The position numbers and the translations under genes are program-made. The notes beneath the pieces are model-generated. The model worked only from the letters and a program-made list of their open reading frames with translations. It searched no databases and had not been told where the DNA came from. Shown here in pieces: positions 22,524 through 32,175 of a DNA stretch of 55,306 nt (its first letter is position 1; each line of letters opens with the position of its first letter). Source of the DNA: Acidobacteriota bacterium (GTDB lineage Bacteria > Acidobacteriota > Aminicenantia > UBA2199); contig JAHIKI010000008.1 of assembly GCA_018897435.1 (NCBI GenBank), positions 1-55,306 on the forward strand, read 5' to 3'.

Positions 22524-25079
22524 ATGTGCGGTGTCGTCGGTATTGTCTATGCCAAAAACAATCCCCGGCTGGGCCGGGTCGGTTCATTTCTGCTGAAGAA
22601 ACTCGAGTACCGGGGTTATGATTCCACCGGCGGTGCTTTTTTCAAAAATAACGAAACCGTAACTTTAAAAAAAAAAGTGGGGTCGCCCAGCAAGGTCATC
22701 CATGAACTGGATCTGGAAAAACTGAGCGGCTACAAGTTTATCGGCCAGGTACGCTGGGCCACCTACGGTGCGGTGACCGATGAAAATGCCCAGCCCCACG
22801 AGGTGAATTGCCGGACGCGCCTGCTGGGGGCCCATAATGGCAATATTTCCAACACCGATAGCCTGAAGGAGTTTCTCAGCGAAGCCCGTCACCGCATCAT
22901 TTCGGATAATGACGGGGAGATGCTGGTGCATTTGGTCGAGCATTTTTACCAAGAGCAGCTGGTCCTGCGCAAAAATCCGGATCGGCAAACCCGGGTCACT
23001 GACCTGCTGCAAGCCATTCTCCGCGCCAACCAGAAGGCGGTGGGGTCCTATGCCGCCTGCTTCGCGGCAGCGGAATGCGACGGCATCTTCGCCGTCAAGG
23101 CCGGTTCGTCGCTGTACGCCGGCAAAGGCACCGACGAAGACGGCGATTTCATCGTCGTATCTTCCGACTTGACATCGGTCCTGGCCAAGACCCGTTTCCT
23201 CATCCCCCTGGTCGAGGGGCAGGGTATTTATTTCTCTGCTGACGAGTATTTCGTTTTTTCCCTGCAGGACGGTCAGCGCAGCGTGCCCGGGCTTAAGCGC
23301 TCGAAACTGAATATCACCGACATCACCCTGCAGCCCAAGTATCATTTTTTCATGGAGCAGGAGATCGCTTCCACGATGGTGAATCTGGACATGATGCTGA
23401 AATACTATTTTTCCTTAAACTGGGAAAAGCCGTATTTTTCGATTTTTGAATGCCACGGACAGGATTGCAAAGAGATCGTTTTCGAACTGCTCAAGCTCTA
23501 CACCATATTCGAACGGGACAAGCTCAAGGATGCTTTTTTAAAGATCGTCGGCAGCTCGCGCTTTGAAGCCATAGCCGGGGAAATCAACGATCTCCAATCC
23601 CCGGGCCGGCCCAACGATGTGCCGGCATTTTTTTCTTCCGACGAAGCCCAGCTGCTGCGCGAACTACGCGAATTCGGCGAGGAATATTACCCGGCTCTTT
23701 TTACCCTGGACTTGATCATTATCTGGAAAAAAAAGCGCAAAGTTATCCGCTTCAAGGATGAAACCGTGGCCATGTTCCAGCAGAGCTTCGCCGCCGGCGG
23801 CAGAGTGTTCTTTATCGGCTCCGGCACATCCTACCATGCCGCGCTGACGGCGGGTTTTTTCTTCAACAATCTGACCTCCCTGGGCATCGTCCCCTGCAAT
23901 CCGGATCTGTTCCGCTCCATTTACATCAACAGCCTGCGTGCCGGCGACGTGTTGGTTGCCATTACCCAGTCAGGGGAAACCAAGGACCTGGTTGATATCC
24001 TGAACCAGGTGTGGAAAAAATTCGGAAAACTGATTCGCATTATCGCTGTGGTCAACAATGAAAATTCCACCATCCCCCAGGAAAAAGCCGAATTTTTTCT
24101 GCCGCTTTTGTGCGGACCGGAAATCGCCGTGGCTGCCACAAAATCTTTTAGCGCCCAGCTGGCCCTTTTTTACCTGCTCGCCGCCAGCATGAAAAAGGAT
24201 GCGTCGCAACCGCAGGCTAATCTCGAAAAGGTCACGCATCTTATCGGCTACACGCTGAAGACTTGTGAAGAGGACATCACAGAGGTTATGCTCAAATTCT
24301 TTCTCAAACCCTCGATCCATATTCTGGGGACTTCGTTGATCGGGCTGGCCCGTGAGGGGGCGCTGAAGATCAGGGAGGTGGTGCTGAACCATGCCGAAGG
24401 CTACGATGCGGCTGAATTCAAGCATGGACCCAATACCATCCTGGGTAAAAGTACCCTGTATTCGTTCATGGACCTGGAAAACGTCCTCTCCGACATGGCC
24501 GATTTCAGCCGTGCGTTGTTTCATAACCAGGCTGTCCCGGAAGGTGACCGGCAGAAAGTCGCCGACCGTTTTTTCAATTGGATCCATGATTTCAAATTTA
24601 GTGATTTCAGTACCGAGATCGAAAACGATCCGCTTTTGGGCTCCGGAAAAATAAACTGCTGCCAGGATCTTTACCGTCAATTCCGGGAACAGGTAAACGC
24701 CGAAAGATATTTTTCCAACTATCCCCTGATCTTCGTATGCCCGCCCCAAGAGCGCGATATCCGCATCACCATTTCGCAGATCCATACCCACAAGATCCGT
24801 GGCGCCGATGTGGTGCTGATCGCCGAGGAAAATGAAGAGCTGAAGAAGGCGCTGGAGGGCAGACCGGCTGCAATGGATGGCTATTTTTTCAAATATATAA
24901 AGATCCCGCGCAGCGGTGACAGCAATATTTTCATATTCCAGGCAGCCGTGGTACTGCAGCTGCTGGCCTTGAAAATGTCGGTAGCCAAGATGAAGTACCT
25001 CAATCGCGCCCACATTGAAAATCACGGTGTTCATCCCGATGTGCCGAAAAACGTCTCCAAATCCATCACCGTTGATTAA
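22524..25079 (+). CDS. glmS: Oversized glutamine--fructose-6-phosphate aminotransferase-like protein
   Basis: The 851-aa protein has the GlmS plan. The N-terminal nucleophile Cys2 lies in MCGVVGIV, the glutaminase motifs are VRWATYGAVTDENAQPH and GAHNGNISN, and SIS domain 1 has FIGSGTSYHAAL, ITQSGETKDLVDIL and AATKSFSAQLALF. SIS domain 2 has LGTSLIGLAREGALKIREVV and AAEFKHGPN, and the end is PKNVSKSITVD like the GlmS tail. Usual GlmS is about 610 aa. About 130 residues are inserted between the glutaminase and SIS1 and about 70 to 100 within SIS2. The start has an AAGGAGAG site. GlcN-6-P synthesis is likely but unproven for this enlarged form. Confidence 0.85.
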   Translation: MCGVVGIVYAKNNPRLGRVGSFLLKKLEYRGYDSTGGAFFKNNETVTLKKKVGSPSKVIHELDLEKLSGYKFIGQVRWATYGAVTDENAQPHEVNCRTRLLGAHNGNISNTDSLKEFLSEARHRIISDNDGEMLVHLVEHFYQEQLVLRKNPDRQTRVTDLLQAILRANQKAVGSYAACFAAAECDGIFAVKAGSSLYAGKGTDEDGDFIVVSSDLTSVLAKTRFLIPLVEGQGIYFSADEYFVFSLQDGQRSVPGLKRSKLNITDITLQPKYHFFMEQEIASTMVNLDMMLKYYFSLNWEKPYFSIFECHGQDCKEIVFELLKLYTIFERDKLKDAFLKIVGSSRFEAIAGEINDLQSPGRPNDVPAFFSSDEAQLLRELREFGEEYYPALFTLDLIIIWKKKRKVIRFKDETVAMFQQSFAAGGRVFFIGSGTSYHAALTAGFFFNNLTSLGIVPCNPDLFRSIYINSLRAGDVLVAITQSGETKDLVDILNQVWKKFGKLIRIIAVVNNENSTIPQEKAEFFLPLLCGPEIAVAATKSFSAQLALFYLLAASMKKDASQPQANLEKVTHLIGYTLKTCEEDITEVMLKFFLKPSIHILGTSLIGLAREGALKIREVVLNHAEGYDAAEFKHGPNTILGKSTLYSFMDLENVLSDMADFSRALFHNQAVPEGDRQKVADRFFNWIHDFKFSDFSTEIENDPLLGSGKINCCQDLYRQFREQVNAERYFSNYPLIFVCPPQERDIRITISQIHTHKIRGADVVLIAEENEELKKALEGRPAAMDGYFFKYIKIPRSGDSNIFIFQAAVVLQLLALKMSVAKMKYLNRAHIENHGVHPDVPKNVSKSITVD

Positions 25080-25103
25080 GTCTTTTTAGCGGTCCAGCTG
25101 CTT

Positions 25104-26312
25104 TTATCTTTCCGGCGCCGCGGCCGCGCCGGAAAAATCGGGATTTTGCAGTTGCAGGTCCTCCAGTTTTCGTTCGGTGATTTCCTCGATGACAATTTTC
25201 GGGTTTTCCCTACGGACAATGTCAGGATAAAAATTCAATCTCGCATCCCAGACATATATGATGCGCTTGAAGTGGGGGTTGAGCAATGGCCGCAATTGAT
25301 GAATGAACGAATCGTGAACCATCAAGGTGGTGGGCAAGGTGCCGCTGGGACATTCGCTGATGCTTTCCCTGACAAACCCTGCCAGTTTCTTTCTTTCCCT
25401 AACGGTTCTGGCCGGGGCCGGAGCCAGCGGTTTCAAACTGATGATTTGCTCGCGAAAATAATTTTTTTGCAGGCCCAGCATCACCGCCAGGTCGCCGCCC
25501 ATGCGGTCCCGGCTTTCAATGCTGAATTCGTTCAGGGCGGCAACTTTAAGATCCGGGAAATCCATTGCCAGCTTCTCCATGATCTTTTGGTAAGCGAAAT
25601 AGGCTCCCAGTTCATTCCAATGGGAATCGGTTTTGTGATAGATGCGCTGCGATCGCTTGGCGGCAAGCAGAGTTTCCCTGAGGTCGATCGTCGGAAAAGC
25701 GCCTTCTTCCTGCAGCGCCTCCAGCAACTGGTCCATGCGGCTTTGCCGGTGCAAGCGCCTGATGCCGGCGGGCATGCATTCCGGGTAAACGGTGCTTTTG
25801 TTGGGAACAATGACGAAAAGGTAGGCAATGCCCCGCTTTCTCAGCCATGACCAGCGTTGCATCAGCAGCTGCCGCCATTCTCGCAGTTCGGCCGCAGTGA
25901 ACGGTTTCAGGGCGCGGAAATAATCCACTACATTACGGTTTTCCGTTTCCTTGGCCATGAACAGCCAGCCCCGGCGCCCGAGTAGCACTTTGTTAGTGGG
26001 TGAGGTGTTGAAATACTTGACCGTGAAAAGATTGTGATAATATAGCAGGTGGGTGCGAAAACCGAAATTGTCATTGAAATAGTCTTCATATTTTATTTTA
26101 AAATCCCATGGTCGGCTCAACTGCAACTGTGGCTTAACGGCCATTTTCCTTTTTTCCTTGATCGGCAGGGGCTGGCTGATCCTGAAAACCATATCGGCCA
26201 TGGGCAGAAAGATCAGCAGAATGAAAAGCAGCGGCAGGCCGTTGTTCTTTTTAAAATTGAAAAGCAATGGCCAGACCTGAATTTTTGAAAAACATTTTTT
26301 TAGGGAGAGCAT
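25104..26312 (-). CDS. AlgX/AlgJ-like SGNH acetyltransferase
   Basis: The 402-aa protein has one N-terminal membrane anchor (LPLLFILLIFLPMADMVFRI) and a periplasmic SGNH domain. The typical motifs are YHKTDSHWNELGAYFAYQKI (D-x-H-W) and TTLMVHDSFIHQLRPLL with the likely nucleophilic Ser. In alginate and related systems such proteins transfer acetyl groups delivered by an MBOAT protein onto a polysaccharide. It starts 5 bases after the MBOAT stop, so the two are coupled. No polymerase genes are near, so the polysaccharide is unknown. Confidence 0.87.
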   Translation of the reverse strand: MLSLKKCFSKIQVWPLLFNFKKNNGLPLLFILLIFLPMADMVFRISQPLPIKEKRKMAVKPQLQLSRPWDFKIKYEDYFNDNFGFRTHLLYYHNLFTVKYFNTSPTNKVLLGRRGWLFMAKETENRNVVDYFRALKPFTAAELREWRQLLMQRWSWLRKRGIAYLFVIVPNKSTVYPECMPAGIRRLHRQSRMDQLLEALQEEGAFPTIDLRETLLAAKRSQRIYHKTDSHWNELGAYFAYQKIMEKLAMDFPDLKVAALNEFSIESRDRMGGDLAVMLGLQKNYFREQIISLKPLAPAPARTVRERKKLAGFVRESISECPSGTLPTTLMVHDSFIHQLRPLLNPHFKRIIYVWDARLNFYPDIVRRENPKIVIEEITERKLEDLQLQNPDFSGAAAAPER

Positions 26313-26317
26313 TGTTT

Positions 26318-27808
26318 CTAGAACCTGAAATAGATGAAGGGGTTATAAGTGGACATGGCCAGGCGCATGGCGCTGGCCAGCAATACGGCAATCAGCAGGG
26401 CAGTGGTAAGCAGCCGGTATCCTCCCTTGAGCCACAAAAAGCGTTTTGCTTTTGTGGTTCGGCATAGGCGGTCAAAAATCTTCGGCAGGGCTAGGCCAAT
26501 GGGAGCGGCCAGCAGTATGGCCATAGCCAGCACGGTCAGTACCTCGTTGTTCAGGTAGAGGGCAGGGTAGAATTCCAGGCTGTCGCCGTGGCCGAAGCCG
26601 AACATGGCACGCCAGAAGCCGGCGGCCCGGGAAAAGCCGTCGGCCCTGAACAATACCCAGCCGAAGATGACGGTCAACAGGGCATAGGCGATTTGCAGCG
26701 GTGTCCACAGGTGGCGGATTAACTTTTTCAGTGCGGATCGTTCCAGCATAATGAAGGATCCGTGGTAAACCCCCCAGGCGATGAACGTCCAGGCGGCGCC
26801 GTGCCAGAGGCCGCAGAGAAGCATGGTGAAAAACATGGCCGGGTAATAACTCCAGGATTCAGCCTTGATGCCCAGCCAGCGATCGGGTTTGATGCGGCGC
26901 GAAACGGAGTAGGCCATGGGTAGAAAAAGAAAATCGCGCAGCCAGGTGGAGAGGGAAATGTGCCAGCGGGTCCAAAATTCAGTGATGGACCTGGAAATAT
27001 AGGGGTAGTTGAAATTTTCCATAAAAGTGAAGCCGAACATCCGCCCCAGGCCGATAGCCATGTCGGAGTATCCGGAAAAATCAAAAAAAATCTGCAGGGT
27101 GTAGCAGACGGCTCCCAGCCAGGCGACCGGGGTAGTTAGGCCGGAAACGGGGATGGCGAATATCGGGTCGACGACCCGGGCCAGGGTATCGGCCAACAGG
27201 ACTTTTTTGCCCAGGCCGATGATGAAACGGCGGCTGCCCTGGGAAAGCAGCTCCGGAGTGGTTTCCCGTTCCGCCAATTGCTGTCTGAGGCTGGAATAGC
27301 GGTTAATCGGTCCGGCCAGCACAGTCGGGAAAAAAGTGATAAAAAGAGCGGTGCGCAGGAATTTGTTTTCAGCCGGGCAGGAGCGGTTGTATACCTCAAC
27401 CAGGTAGGCCATGGCCATGAAAGTGAAAAATGAAATGCCCAGGGGCTGGTGCCAGGTGAAATTTTTACTGATGACAATACCGGCGGACAGCAACAGCGGT
27501 TCGAGATTGGCCAGGATGAAACCGGCATATTTGAAGACGATCAGCAGGGACAGGTTGAACCCCAGGCCCGCGATGAGCAAGGCTTTTCTTTTTCCGCTGG
27601 AATTGCTTTTTTCGATCGCCAGCCCGAAACAGTGGTTGAACAGGGCCGATGCCAGAAGCAGCAGCACGATCCAACCCTCGCCCCAAGCGTAGAATATCAG
27701 GCTGGCCAAGAGCAGGAATACGTTCTGGGCTTCTCTTTTTAGAAACAGGCCGATCAGCAAAACCGCAGGCAGGAACAAAAAAAGGAAAGCCGGGGTGCTA
27801 AAAAGCAT
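26318..27808 (-). CDS. MBOAT-family O-acyltransferase (AlgI-like)
   Basis: The 496-aa polytopic protein begins MLFSTPAFLFLFLPAVLLIG, the usual AlgI/PatA-like opening. FFDFSGYSDMAIGLGRMFGF and FWTRWHISLSTWLRDF are conserved MBOAT blocks, and LCGLWHGAAWTFIAWGVYHG contains the catalytic His. It should carry acetyl groups from the cytoplasm across the membrane for the adjacent AlgX-like protein. A GAGG ribosome site precedes the start. Confidence 0.94.
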   Translation of the reverse strand: MLFSTPAFLFLFLPAVLLIGLFLKREAQNVFLLLASLIFYAWGEGWIVLLLLASALFNHCFGLAIEKSNSSGKRKALLIAGLGFNLSLLIVFKYAGFILANLEPLLLSAGIVISKNFTWHQPLGISFFTFMAMAYLVEVYNRSCPAENKFLRTALFITFFPTVLAGPINRYSSLRQQLAERETTPELLSQGSRRFIIGLGKKVLLADTLARVVDPIFAIPVSGLTTPVAWLGAVCYTLQIFFDFSGYSDMAIGLGRMFGFTFMENFNYPYISRSITEFWTRWHISLSTWLRDFLFLPMAYSVSRRIKPDRWLGIKAESWSYYPAMFFTMLLCGLWHGAAWTFIAWGVYHGSFIMLERSALKKLIRHLWTPLQIAYALLTVIFGWVLFRADGFSRAAGFWRAMFGFGHGDSLEFYPALYLNNEVLTVLAMAILLAAPIGLALPKIFDRLCRTTKAKRFLWLKGGYRLLTTALLIAVLLASAMRLAMSTYNPFIYFRF

Positions 27809-27874
27809 TGGTCAACCTCGTTTCTGTCAGGGCATTATAACATTTTTTTCCCAGCCGGATAACCGGGCAGAAGC

Positions 27875-30118
27875 TCAGCGCATTTTGAGCCCCAGCAGCC
27901 AGGCCGGAGCGGTTCCTTTTGGACCGTTTCGGACTTGCAGGTCGAACTGGTAGCAATAACGGGATTTGATTTTTTTGTAACGGGGTCGGTCCAGGCGGAC
28001 CTGCTTTAAAAATTCCGGCTGCAAGCTCAGGCGTGCCGCCGCGGCATCGAAAAGAGCGACGGTCATTTCCAGGGGCTCACGGGTGGAACGGTTCTGTATG
28101 TTGATGGCAACGGATTTAAGTGGGACAAGGGTTTCGATGCGCATGCGGCAGCGCCGACTTGAACAAAGCCAGGTCGCTTTTTCGTTGCCGGCTGCCGCTG
28201 CCGGGTTGAAATAGACCTGGCAGGGGAGATCGCGGGGGCCGGACAGCCGCTGGGGATTTGCCAGGTCGGGGCGGGGGAAAAGGCTGGACAGCGAAAAGAT
28301 GCCAAAAAAAACAAGGGCAGGAGCCAGGCCGTTGTACCAGTGGCGGCTTTTGGAGCGCCTGCCGGTCAGGGCGAAAAAAACAAGCAGTAAAAAAATAATT
28401 GCAAATACAGTGTTGGGCAGGTAATCGCGGTTTACGGTCTTGATGTAAGAGGGAAGCAGGGCCGGCAGGTCGATGCGGCTGTTGCTCCAATTCTGAAACA
28501 GCAGCCCCGTGCGCAGCAGCGTATCGTGGGTGGTGGGCTGGTACAGCGTGAAAGGCTGAGCGGTTTGATAGACGCTGACGAAAAGAGAATAGAGGGGCAA
28601 GCTGAGAAATACTTTTTTAAAAAAGGGACTGCGGCTTTCCCGATAGTATATTACTGCAAAAAGCAGCAGCGCCCAGACAACCGGGGTCAGGTAACGGCCT
28701 TGGGGGCAGTAGCCGGCGCGGATGGTCGAGAAGGCATGATTGAGGACGAAAAGCCCGGCCGGCAGGGCAAGCAGAAGCTGAAGGCGGTAGCGCTTGAAAT
28801 TTCTCAAAGCCAGCAGCAGACCGGGAAAAGCGAAAAAGTAAAAGGGATTATAGAGCAGCAGGCCGTCGCGCTGGTCAAAGAAATAGTCGAGCAGGGTTTC
28901 CCAGCGCATATTAAGTGTGATCTTTTTCAGAATGGTTTCGTAGAATGCCCCGGACTGCTCGGGACTGAGCATGCCGTAATAGACGGAGTTGGGAGAAAAG
29001 TTACCGTAGGCGCTGTGCAGGTAATAAAAAAACAGGGCCTGAAAAAGAAGTGGAAAGACGATCAGCATCAGTGCCGGCCGGTATTTTTTTTTCCAGAGCC
29101 AATAAGCGAGGAAACCCAGGCTGATCGGGTAAATGAAAAGGGCGTACTTGACGCCCCAGAATATGGTGCTGCCCAAAAGCAAACCGGCCCAGAGGCAGTG
29201 GTTGTTTTTGGCATTTGCTTTGAAAAACAGCAGGTAAAGGGCGCTTAAAATCAGCAGCAGGGCCTGGATTTCCGGGAATATATGAAAGGAATAGAAAAAG
29301 ACCGGGACGGTCAAACTGAAAACAACGGTGGCGAAAAAGGCCAGGCTGCGCGAGCGCCAGAGCCTGAGGCAAAAAAGATAGACCAGCACGGCCAGCAGGG
29401 CGGCGAACAGCCCCAGGTAGGAACGCAGCAGAAAATAAAGCAGGGGCGGCGACAGTTTTATAAAAAAGAAGGGGGCCAGGGTCAGGGAGACGCCGGGCAG
29501 GTGGTATGAATAGATCTTTTTAAAGCCCTTGCCCCAGGTGCCGTGCGCGGCAAGTTTTTTCACGTGGAGGAATTCCTTGAACCCGTCGCGAAAATATTGG
29601 TTGAAGACGTTGAGATCGCCGTCACGGGCCAGGGACTGGCTGATGGCCAGGTAATGGGGTTCATCGCCGACCAACGCCACCCCCCGTTGGGTCAGCACGC
29701 CCGCGGCCAGGATAAACAGCAATTCGCTGGAGATAAAAATGACCAGCAGTCTTTTTTTTAAGGTGCGTGAGTTGAAATAGAGCAAAAATTTTTTGACCAG
29801 GCGCCGCCGCCGTATCCAGTAAAAAAAGGCGAAAAGCGAGGCCAACAGCAGCAGGTTCTGTATGCGCAGGGCGAAATCGCCGCGGTCCCAATAAAACAGG
29901 CGCATGGGCCAGATCAGCAGGCCGGCCGCGTATGGGAAAAAGCAGAGCCGCTCATCCCGGTATGTTTGTTTTTTTGGCCTTTTCAGGAAGGAAAGCAGGA
30001 AAAGCGCAAAGGGCAGCAGCCAGAGATGGTTGCTGCCTCCGAAAATAAAAAAAGTGACGAATCCGGCCAGTACCGAAAGATCGCTGGCCAAGGCCAGGGA
30101 TGAAATTTTCTTCGGCAT
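27875..30118 (-). CDS. GT39-like membrane glycosyltransferase
   Basis: The 747-aa protein has about 11-13 hydrophobic helices and a C-terminal extracytoplasmic domain of about 130 residues. The first large loop has VGDEPHYLAISQSLARDGDL, matching the Asp/Glu catalytic loop of the PMT/ArnT-type GT-C enzymes (DE..Y). Such enzymes use polyprenyl-phosphate sugars. It starts 11 bases after the stop of the Fe-S protein gene. Acceptor and sugar are unknown; the next operon downstream (MBOAT/AlgX) suggests cell-surface glycan work. Confidence 0.78.
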   Translation of the reverse strand: MPKKISSLALASDLSVLAGFVTFFIFGGSNHLWLLPFALFLLSFLKRPKKQTYRDERLCFFPYAAGLLIWPMRLFYWDRGDFALRIQNLLLLASLFAFFYWIRRRRLVKKFLLYFNSRTLKKRLLVIFISSELLFILAAGVLTQRGVALVGDEPHYLAISQSLARDGDLNVFNQYFRDGFKEFLHVKKLAAHGTWGKGFKKIYSYHLPGVSLTLAPFFFIKLSPPLLYFLLRSYLGLFAALLAVLVYLFCLRLWRSRSLAFFATVVFSLTVPVFFYSFHIFPEIQALLLILSALYLLFFKANAKNNHCLWAGLLLGSTIFWGVKYALFIYPISLGFLAYWLWKKKYRPALMLIVFPLLFQALFFYYLHSAYGNFSPNSVYYGMLSPEQSGAFYETILKKITLNMRWETLLDYFFDQRDGLLLYNPFYFFAFPGLLLALRNFKRYRLQLLLALPAGLFVLNHAFSTIRAGYCPQGRYLTPVVWALLLFAVIYYRESRSPFFKKVFLSLPLYSLFVSVYQTAQPFTLYQPTTHDTLLRTGLLFQNWSNSRIDLPALLPSYIKTVNRDYLPNTVFAIIFLLLVFFALTGRRSKSRHWYNGLAPALVFFGIFSLSSLFPRPDLANPQRLSGPRDLPCQVYFNPAAAAGNEKATWLCSSRRCRMRIETLVPLKSVAINIQNRSTREPLEMTVALFDAAAARLSLQPEFLKQVRLDRPRYKKIKSRYCYQFDLQVRNGPKGTAPAWLLGLKMR

Positions 30119-30129
30119 GGCGCCCGCGA

Positions 30130-32100
30130 CTAAATGAGTTGCTCCTCGATGGCCTGGGCCAGATCGAGGGTTTTCATTCTTTCGCGCCCGGTTTCGGCGA
30201 TGGCGTCATGGAACATGATGGAACAGAAGGGGCAGGCTGTAACGATGGTGTCGGCGCCGGTCTTCTCCGCTTGCTCCATCCGGCAATGACTGATGCGTTT
30301 GCCGCTTTTCTCTTCCTTCCACATGCCGCCGCCGCCGGCGCCGCAACAAAAGCTGGTTTTTTTGCTGGCCGCCATTTCCCGCGGCCGCTGCCGGTTCAAG
30401 GTTGCCAGAAGCCGGCGCGGCTGGTCGTAGATTTGGTTGTAGCGGCCGAGGTAACAGGGATCGTGGTAGGTGAACTTGGCGGTGCTGGATGCCGCGATTT
30501 GGATCTTGTCCTGGGCCAGGAGTTCATGCAGAAGTTCGGCATGGTGCAGGACCTGGTAATGGCCGCCCATTTTGGGGTATTCATTCTTCAAGACATGGTA
30601 GCCGTGCGGGCAGGTGGTGACGATGCGGCGGAATTTATAGCGGTTCAAGGTCTCTATGTTCTGCCTAGCCTGGATCTGGAACAGGTATTCCATGCCGCTG
30701 CGGCGGGCGGGGTCGCCGCAGCAATTTTCCTCATTGCCCAGGAAAGCGAAATCGCTGCCGGCGTGCTGCAGAATTTTCACGAATGAGCGGGTGATCTTCT
30801 GCGAATGCTGGTCGAAACTGCCGGCGCAGCCCACCCAGAGCAGGATGTCCGTTTCGCCCTTTTCGGCCAGCAGCGGCACCTGCAGATCTTTGGCCCAATC
30901 GCTGCGGGTAGCGGCGTTGATGCCCCAGGGATTGCCCTGGTTTTCCAAACCGCGGTACAGGGTCTGGAATTCTTCCGGAAAGCGGGATTCCATCAATACA
31001 CCGTACTGGCGCAGGCCCATGATCTTGGCGATATGCTCGTTGAGCATCGGGCAAACCTCCATGCAGGCCGCGCAGGTGGTGCAGTCCCAGACCTCTGCTT
31101 CGCTGACCACTTCGCCGAGAAGTTTTTTCAGGGCGGCCGGGTCGGAGCGCAGCAAGGGAGCCGATTCCAGCAGGTGGTTTTTCAGCTTGTCCAGCAGGCT
31201 TTTTGGCGACAGGGCTTTACCGGATTGGAAGGCCGGGCAGACATCGTCGCAGCGGCCGCACTCGGCGCAGGAGAACAGGTCCAGCAGGTCCTTGCGGTTC
31301 AGGTCGGTGATCTGCGGCGTGCCGAATTTTTCCTGCTCCTCCAGGTTGAGCAGGGGGATTTCAGCCTTGATCCCCAGGTTCTTGAAAACCAGGTTGAGTG
31401 GCCCGGCCAGCAGGTGCAGGTGCTTGGAATATAGGATGAATACTCCGAAGGCCATGATGATCAGGATGTGCAGCCACCAGAAGAATTTCACCCAGGCGAT
31501 TTGCGCGGCCGTGGCCAGCCGCAGCGGCAGGGTGGAAAACGCCAGATTGGCCAGGAAATTGGCCGGGTTGCGGGGCAGGGCTTCGCTTAAGGGTATTTTG
31601 AACGCCTCATAGTAGATAAAACTGACCATCAGGGTAAAAATGAAGAAGAGTACGGTCAGGGATTGGTAAGAAGGACGGTCAAGGCTCGAAACGCGGAACA
31701 CATAGCGGCGCACGAAAAAATACATGACGGCCAGGATGATCAGGCCGGCAAAAAGGTTAGCCATAAAAAGCAGCAGCGAGTTGATCGCACCATGGCCGAA
31801 CAGGCTGAGCCCGGCGAAAAAACCTTCGGCGACGTGATTGATGGTGACGCCCAAAAAAACCAGGAAGCCCCAAAAAATGACGGCGTGGAAAAAGCCGGTT
31901 ACCGGCCTTTGCGAAAAAACCGGGATCTGCAAAAAAACCCGGTAAAACATTTCCCACAGGCGCTTTCCGGGACGCTCGAAACGGGACACTTTCTGGCCCG
32001 TGCCGATCAGGCGGTATTTCCTGCGAAATTCGCTGAAAGCCAGGCCGGCGGCGAGCGCTACAGTGGCTATGAAAAAAAATTTTTCGATCCATGAAAGCAT
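30130..32100 (-). CDS. Membrane-bound Fe-S oxidoreductase with CCG domains (EMO/HdrD-like)
   Basis: The 656-aa protein has five or six helices in residues 1-230 resembling a NarI-type cytochrome b part with several His (72, 89, 211, 228) as possible haem ligands. A di-cluster ferredoxin follows (CAECGRCDDVCP at about 278-289 and CTTCAACMEVCP at about 345-356), then two CCG domains (ENCCGDPARRSG and HDPCYLGRYN...SFCCGAGGGGMW). The same order is found in the membrane ETF:(methyl)menaquinone oxidoreductases (EMO/FadF-like) and HdrDE-like proteins. It would pass electrons from a soluble donor such as ETF into the quinone pool. No ETF genes are adjacent. Confidence 0.87.
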   Translation of the reverse strand: MLSWIEKFFFIATVALAAGLAFSEFRRKYRLIGTGQKVSRFERPGKRLWEMFYRVFLQIPVFSQRPVTGFFHAVIFWGFLVFLGVTINHVAEGFFAGLSLFGHGAINSLLLFMANLFAGLIILAVMYFFVRRYVFRVSSLDRPSYQSLTVLFFIFTLMVSFIYYEAFKIPLSEALPRNPANFLANLAFSTLPLRLATAAQIAWVKFFWWLHILIIMAFGVFILYSKHLHLLAGPLNLVFKNLGIKAEIPLLNLEEQEKFGTPQITDLNRKDLLDLFSCAECGRCDDVCPAFQSGKALSPKSLLDKLKNHLLESAPLLRSDPAALKKLLGEVVSEAEVWDCTTCAACMEVCPMLNEHIAKIMGLRQYGVLMESRFPEEFQTLYRGLENQGNPWGINAATRSDWAKDLQVPLLAEKGETDILLWVGCAGSFDQHSQKITRSFVKILQHAGSDFAFLGNEENCCGDPARRSGMEYLFQIQARQNIETLNRYKFRRIVTTCPHGYHVLKNEYPKMGGHYQVLHHAELLHELLAQDKIQIAASSTAKFTYHDPCYLGRYNQIYDQPRRLLATLNRQRPREMAASKKTSFCCGAGGGGMWKEEKSGKRISHCRMEQAEKTGADTIVTACPFCSIMFHDAIAETGRERMKTLDLAQAIEEQLI

Positions 32101-32175
32101 GGTGGCCTCCTCAAATCCGATTGCCGTTTGTTCTATAAGTGATCCTGTTCCTCATCAGTGGCTGACTACTTCCGG

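Noticed and set aside
25109..25135. GC-rich hairpin at the convergent end of the GlmS-like and AlgX-like genes
   Set aside because: Neither side has a T-run, and the arms lie inside the coding end of the AlgX-like gene (Ala-rich tail), so it is not called as a terminator.
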